From: Cycas panzhihuaensis
Taxonomy: Eukaryota; Cycadophyta
Assembly (NCBI GenBank): GCA_023213395.1
Contig: CM041465.1
Coordinates: 236,103,741-236,167,740, forward strand
Reading direction: 5' to 3'
Length of the DNA: 64,000 nt
Shown here: positions 60,045 to 64,000 of the stretch, piece by piece
Numbering within the stretch: the stretch's first letter is position 1
How the letters are laid out: every line of letters begins with the position of its first letter
Notes under the pieces: generated by a model
Databases searched by the model: none
Told to the model about the DNA's origin: nothing
Seen by the model: only the letters and a program-made list of their open reading frames with translations
Position numbers and translations under genes: made by a program

Positions 60045-60472
60045 GTTCCTTAAGGAGGATCATCAAGGAGAGGGAGGAGACGCTTGAGGATATGATGAAT
60101 GAGGCCGTCTGCCTTAGTGTTTGGGTCTTATGGAATGTGCTAGATGTTTATGGAAGAGAAATGAGATAGGAGGGACCTAACGATCAGAGTAATAGCTCTC
60201 AAATGTGGGCAACGTACTTGGTAGACCTAGGTAAGATGTGACATGATGATCTGAGAGTCACAAAGAAGGACAATGGGACCATGTTGGAAATAGAGTGCAT
60301 CAGTAAAGACCTCAATAACAATTATGTATTTAGCTTCATTGTTGGTGGCCTTAGGAAGAAAGACTCAAGAACATATATACTCATATTTAGAAGGGTTATA
60401 GAGGATCCACATGGCAATAGACGATCCTGGATTTCCATGACTTCCTTTATCAGTGAAGATAAGAAATACCAT
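60045..60472 (-). pseudogene. Second, archaeal-like RNase H (aRNH) of element E
   Basis: From the conserved ATG at 60472: MVFLIFTDKGSHGNPGS, then ATNNEAKYIVIIEVF, LLCDSQIIMSHLT and a late NTKADGLIHHIL. First Asp, Glu and third Asp are all present by eye. A TAG/TAA stop falls after YEYICS and after HLT, and the region before HIP is broken. It is the copy with the fullest catalytic set. Confidence 0.78.
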
Positions 60473-60494
60473 GGCGAAGAAATGAGGATCTCCA

Positions 60495-60980
60495 TCAAAT
60501 GATAGAAGAAAAAGTGATGGCAAGGTCGATAAGTAGAGGGTGGAGATAAGAGGTAGCAACAGGGCTATGACCACTTAAAAGGCTATGAACATGGGCTGAG
60601 AAGGATAGGAGAGTCATGAAAAGGGGATACCTGGAGACAAGGAAACTAACTTGTCGAAGAGGCGGTGGTGAAAAAGGCCCCTTTAGGGCCCCAAAGGTTG
60701 CTAAAAGGACTAAAGTAAGGTCTAGAATAGGGGAGGTGCTTCCTTTGGGAGCCCCAAAAGCTTGAGCAGGTAGCAAAAACATATCTAGGGTGGCGAAATG
60801 AGTCAAAGGAGTATAAACATAGGTATGTTTTGGAGTGACACAAAAAATGAGACAAAAAGGCCTACAAGAGGCTGGAGAGGTTGTCATAAATGCATCAAGG
60901 AAGCTCAAAATGGAGGCCACATAGGTGAGATAGGGGATCAACCTAGAAGACAAAGGTGGTAAGGTAAGAAACCTAGTCAC
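60495..60980 (-). other. Candidate unknown ORF upstream of aRNH (element E)
   Basis: A 161-codon open frame ends 22 bases before the aRNH ATG. No domain is recognised. Its middle (VYTPLTHFATLDMFLLPAQA) resembles VYTCLTCFAILDPFLFPVHA in A. Retention of an open frame in old copies may reflect composition rather than selection. Confidence 0.28.
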
Positions 60981-61032
60981 AAGGATAGTCTCAGTGGAAG
61001 GAAAGGAGAAAGTTCCCTCTGCAGCCTCTGCG

Positions 61033-61040
61033 TATATAAA
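61033..61040 (+). promoter_or_regulatory. Putative antisense TATA box (element E)
   Basis: tatataaa followed by ggaagga, in the position matched in A and B. The downstream leader (61041-61522) is conserved, but the PMD gene it would drive is gone. Confidence 0.42.
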
Positions 61041-61522
61041 GGAAGGAGGGTGAAAATGAGATTCATTTTCATAGGCTCATGATCGATTTGGAGCCCTTCC
61101 TCTACATATCAAAGCTCTACCTGACTTCAAAGTCATATAGTGGGATATCTAACCATTGGATCGAGACGAGGAGACAATTGATATGACCCAGACGATGAGA
61201 TAGTAGTGGCAAAGCTGGATCCAGTGAGTGGATCATCCCTAACCCCCTTCATTTCATCAATTGAAATCAATAACTTTTTGAGTTTTTTAAGTTTATTTTT
61301 AGCCCCTTAAGGGCAATTTAGAACCCTCTAGAGCCCAAATGGGTCCTAGAGAGGGGTAGGACCAGGGCATTAGGTAGCCTTAGTCCTAATGGGCCAAGCC
61401 TTGGCTAACCCAGATAAACATTTAGGGATTTTTGGGCATCCCCCCCTTCTATAAGGGGAAACAATGGCCCTACAATAAATATCGCAGTACCATGGAGTTT
61501 GTTGCAAGGCTGCTAAGGGAAC

Positions 61523-64000
61523 TATTTCCCGGCTACCAGGAATGGACTCGGGACACATCGACTTAAGTAAGATCAGGTATATGTTCTTGCTGCCCTCCTC
61601 ACTCTTGTTTGACCGAGGTCACTTGGTAGATTGCCTGATGCATACTTGCCTATCATTCACATGACTGTATTGCTTTCTTGCTTGGTCACACTGTGTGTGC
61701 CTGCCACATGCAATTCAACCAATGGTGACCCATAGTGGGGGCACTCTTCAGTGAGTGCTACACCCCATATGGCACATAGCCACCCACATCATCTCCACGG
61801 CCCCTTGGGACACCTTAGCCAGTTGCGTTTCACCTTTGACAGCGTCCTGTTTATACTTTGATTCGTCTTGCAAGTATGATAGGATCCCCAGTCGAGACCC
61901 ATCCCTCTTTTCTGACCACTTGTCAGTCACCTGGGCACCAATTCCCAGCTTGTTCAGCCCTAACTTATTCTCTGTTTGGCTTCAGACCCCATTTCTGACC
62001 TGATTTTGGCCTACAGGTCTATACCACTGTAAACTTAGTGGTACCGCGATATTTACCACAGTACCATGATCTTTACTACGGTACGACTGTTCAAAAAAGT
62101 TTTTTAAAATAGACGTGGCAGTTCTCACTCTTTTCACAGAACTGCCACATGGCGTCTGCACTTTTTGACTTCCCCGTGACTCTCAATGTTCACTTAGGGT
62201 TAGTTGAAGATAAAAACCAAAAAGTGACTCATTCTTTCTTCTTCTTCCTTCATTTTTTGATGCAACTCCTACAGCTCTCCTTCACCTACTACAAACAGAC
62301 ATACTCTTCAGCTGCTACTCCTCTTGCATAGATTATTGCTGCATCTCAGACTCAACACTAGTAGCTCAGGCCTCCTCTTGCAGGTTCACATGGTGGAAAG
62401 AAAGGCGTTCACAGGATTCTCCAAGAAGAAAGCTCCAAGGTCCCAAATCATAGTGGTGTTTCTCATAGTAGCCTCTCCTCCAAAACCAGCCTTCAAACCC
62501 TGCCAAATGCAGGTCATTTCTTCCATTTTTCAATAGAGATAAACTCCTATTCTCTACTATAAGGTACTCTTCAATATTTAACTTAAGATTCATGCTCTCC
62601 CCTTACTTTTCGATGGATAATGCTTAGTATACTTGTTGTTTTTTTTTGGACTTTATACTTATTTAGCACTAGCTCTTTGCATCTTGTGTTGTACTACTTC
62701 TCCTATTCTTCTTGTAAGCCTGCTTTAAGGTGGCTGTGCAAAGGGGGTGACATAAAGAAAAGTGGAGGGAGAAAGGTGGGGTTAGTCCCCCTTGCTGACC
62801 TTCTCCCCAAGGGTCCAAACCCTTCTTTTCTTTTCCCTTGCACCTTTTGCCTCCCTTGAAGCTAGGCTAGGGACTTGGAAGCCTATCTTCAAATCTAAAC
62901 TGGTGCTGGCAGCCCCTTGCCATGCTGGTTTCAAATTTACAATTGCTAGTTTTGGGCACTGCATAAGCCCCAAAACCACTCCTTGTTGGTTCATAACCCG
63001 CAGCCCATCCCAACTAGATGATCTACTACTCATAGCACCTCGTCCTTTGGGTGTGCTTACATGTCATCCCGTTGGTTTCTCTCCTCTTTTGCTTGCTGCC
63101 CTACGCAATCAATATAGTTCATTTCTCCTTCCTCGAGGCCACGTGGGGGATTTTCATGGGTGAGCTAGCCATTCCGAGGCTAACTCCTTTGTTTTGGGTA
63201 CCGATTGATGTGGTTTCTTATTAGAGTCTTGCTTGGAGTTCTTGAATGTAATATGCACTTATTCTTGATTTAGTTTGATTTTAGCTCTTTATATTTACGC
63301 ACGTATGGTAGATATATTTGGTATCCCCTCTTCCGAGAGGGGGAAGCTTGTATGTTTTGATTGGTAGGTTTCATGATAGTGGAGATATACATGAGATGAG
63401 ACAGTTAACAGGTTACTTTCTTATAAGTTACTTTTCCTCATTTCCCTTTTTTGTGTTGCTTTACTTTGCTTCACTTCTTTCGGATACTTTAGGGAGGTAT
63501 GTTAGACGCTTCAGTCGCTCACGGTAACCATTGCCGGCTGGTCTCACCTATGTGACGAGTGGAGCGGGAAGGTGCGTAAAGCAATATGAATCACAACACT
63601 TCATTCGAACACTAGATCTAGGTATCCCTCCTTTCCCTTGTATTTTTCCTATAGCATTTTTCTTCAATGCATATGTGTGCATATTAAAAACACGTAGGAA
63701 ATAGAAAAAGGGGAAAGAATACATCTTTGCATTTTGCATGCCCTTTTATTCGTAGTTGTTCTATTACATATAGGTAGTCTCCTTTGAGCGTGAGCTACTC
63801 ATCTCTCGCTCCTTTGACTAGCTTACACATAGACATTACACTACGCACACCTCACCTACACGTTGCCTTCTCTCTTCCTTAGAAGATGCAACCTGTTAGA
63901 AGCCTTCTTCCTCTTCCTAGCCATCCAAGGGGTAGGAGGGCCTCACCTTTTAGGATGACCTAAGGCCTCACCTTGCGTCCCTCTCCCAGATCACCTAGAA
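61523..64000 (+). repeat. LTR F, plus orientation, cut by the window end
   Basis: TATTTCCCGGCTACC at the start corresponds to the LTR beginning TGTTTCCCGGCTACC with one transition. The rest is the reverse complement of the B LTR: the inverted-repeat block at 62030-62090, sequence cognate to 32030-32340 at about 62760-63060, and to 31060-31140 at 63890-63960. By comparison with B it should end within a few hundred bases beyond the window. It may be a solo LTR or the 5' LTR of another element inserted into E; the ctgctaaggga before it also fits a polypurine tract, so the side on which its element lay is undecided. ORFs inside it are not supported as genes. Confidence 0.7.

Larger units (their letters stand above)
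56385..61522 (-). mobile_element. Element E: 3' part of a Tat-like retrotransposon
   Basis: The minus-strand 3' LTR (56385-59551), polypurine tract, aRNH, candidate upstream ORF, antisense TATA box and PMD leader are present, in the same order as A and B. The PMD gene and everything beyond are missing; LTR F begins instead at 61523. E was inserted into G's LTR (5 bases before it: ctagt, 56380-56384; the second copy is not in the window). Confidence 0.8.

Noticed and set aside
62792-63163. 123-codon plus-strand ORF near the window end
   Set aside because: It lies in LTR F; the matching LTR regions of B hold no corresponding conserved frame.

Overview
The window is plant nuclear repeat DNA, a nest of decayed LTR retrotransposons. 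I found no host single-copy gene, rRNA, tRNA or CRISPR array. A land plant with a large, methylated genome is suggested by three things: Ty3/gypsy elements of Tat-like organisation with LTRs of 2.7-3.8 kb, a Ty1/copia element with an iMet-type primer site, and many in-frame stops at TAG where a sister copy reads CAG. I cannot tell angiosperm from gymnosperm.

Layout. Five elements belong to one Tat-like family and are called A, B, D, E and G here; F is an LTR of the same family. A (minus strand, 1-15127, left LTR cut by the window) carries gag, PR, RT, RNase H and INT, then an antisense ORF, a second RNase H and the 3' LTR. A copia-like LTR scrap (15128-15475) and a truncated chromovirus-like element C (15476-18424) follow. 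D (plus strand, 18425-49658) has the same gene order; its 5' LTR is split by B. B (minus strand, 19620-33596) is complete, with paired LTRs and a 5-bp target duplication, but has lost RT, RNase H and INT. A truncated Ty1/copia element H (49656-52760, minus) follows D. Next comes G (52761-56384, plus), a PR-RT remnant joined to an LTR fragment, whose LTR was invaded by E (56385-61522, minus). The window ends in LTR F in plus orientation (61523-64000).

The family is the main point of interest. Between INT and the 3' LTR it carries, on the opposite strand, a gene resembling plant mobile domain (PMD) proteins of the MAIN/MAIL1 type. That gene has a conserved short intron, a conserved TATA-type element upstream and a palindrome-bearing leader. 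Between it and the LTR, on the sense strand, lies a second RNase H of the archaeal-like (aRNH) type with its own conserved ATG. B keeps gag, PR, PMD and aRNH while lacking the replication core. All copies carry stops or frameshifts, so none looks functional here. Domain calls were made by eye from translated motifs and by comparing the copies in this window.
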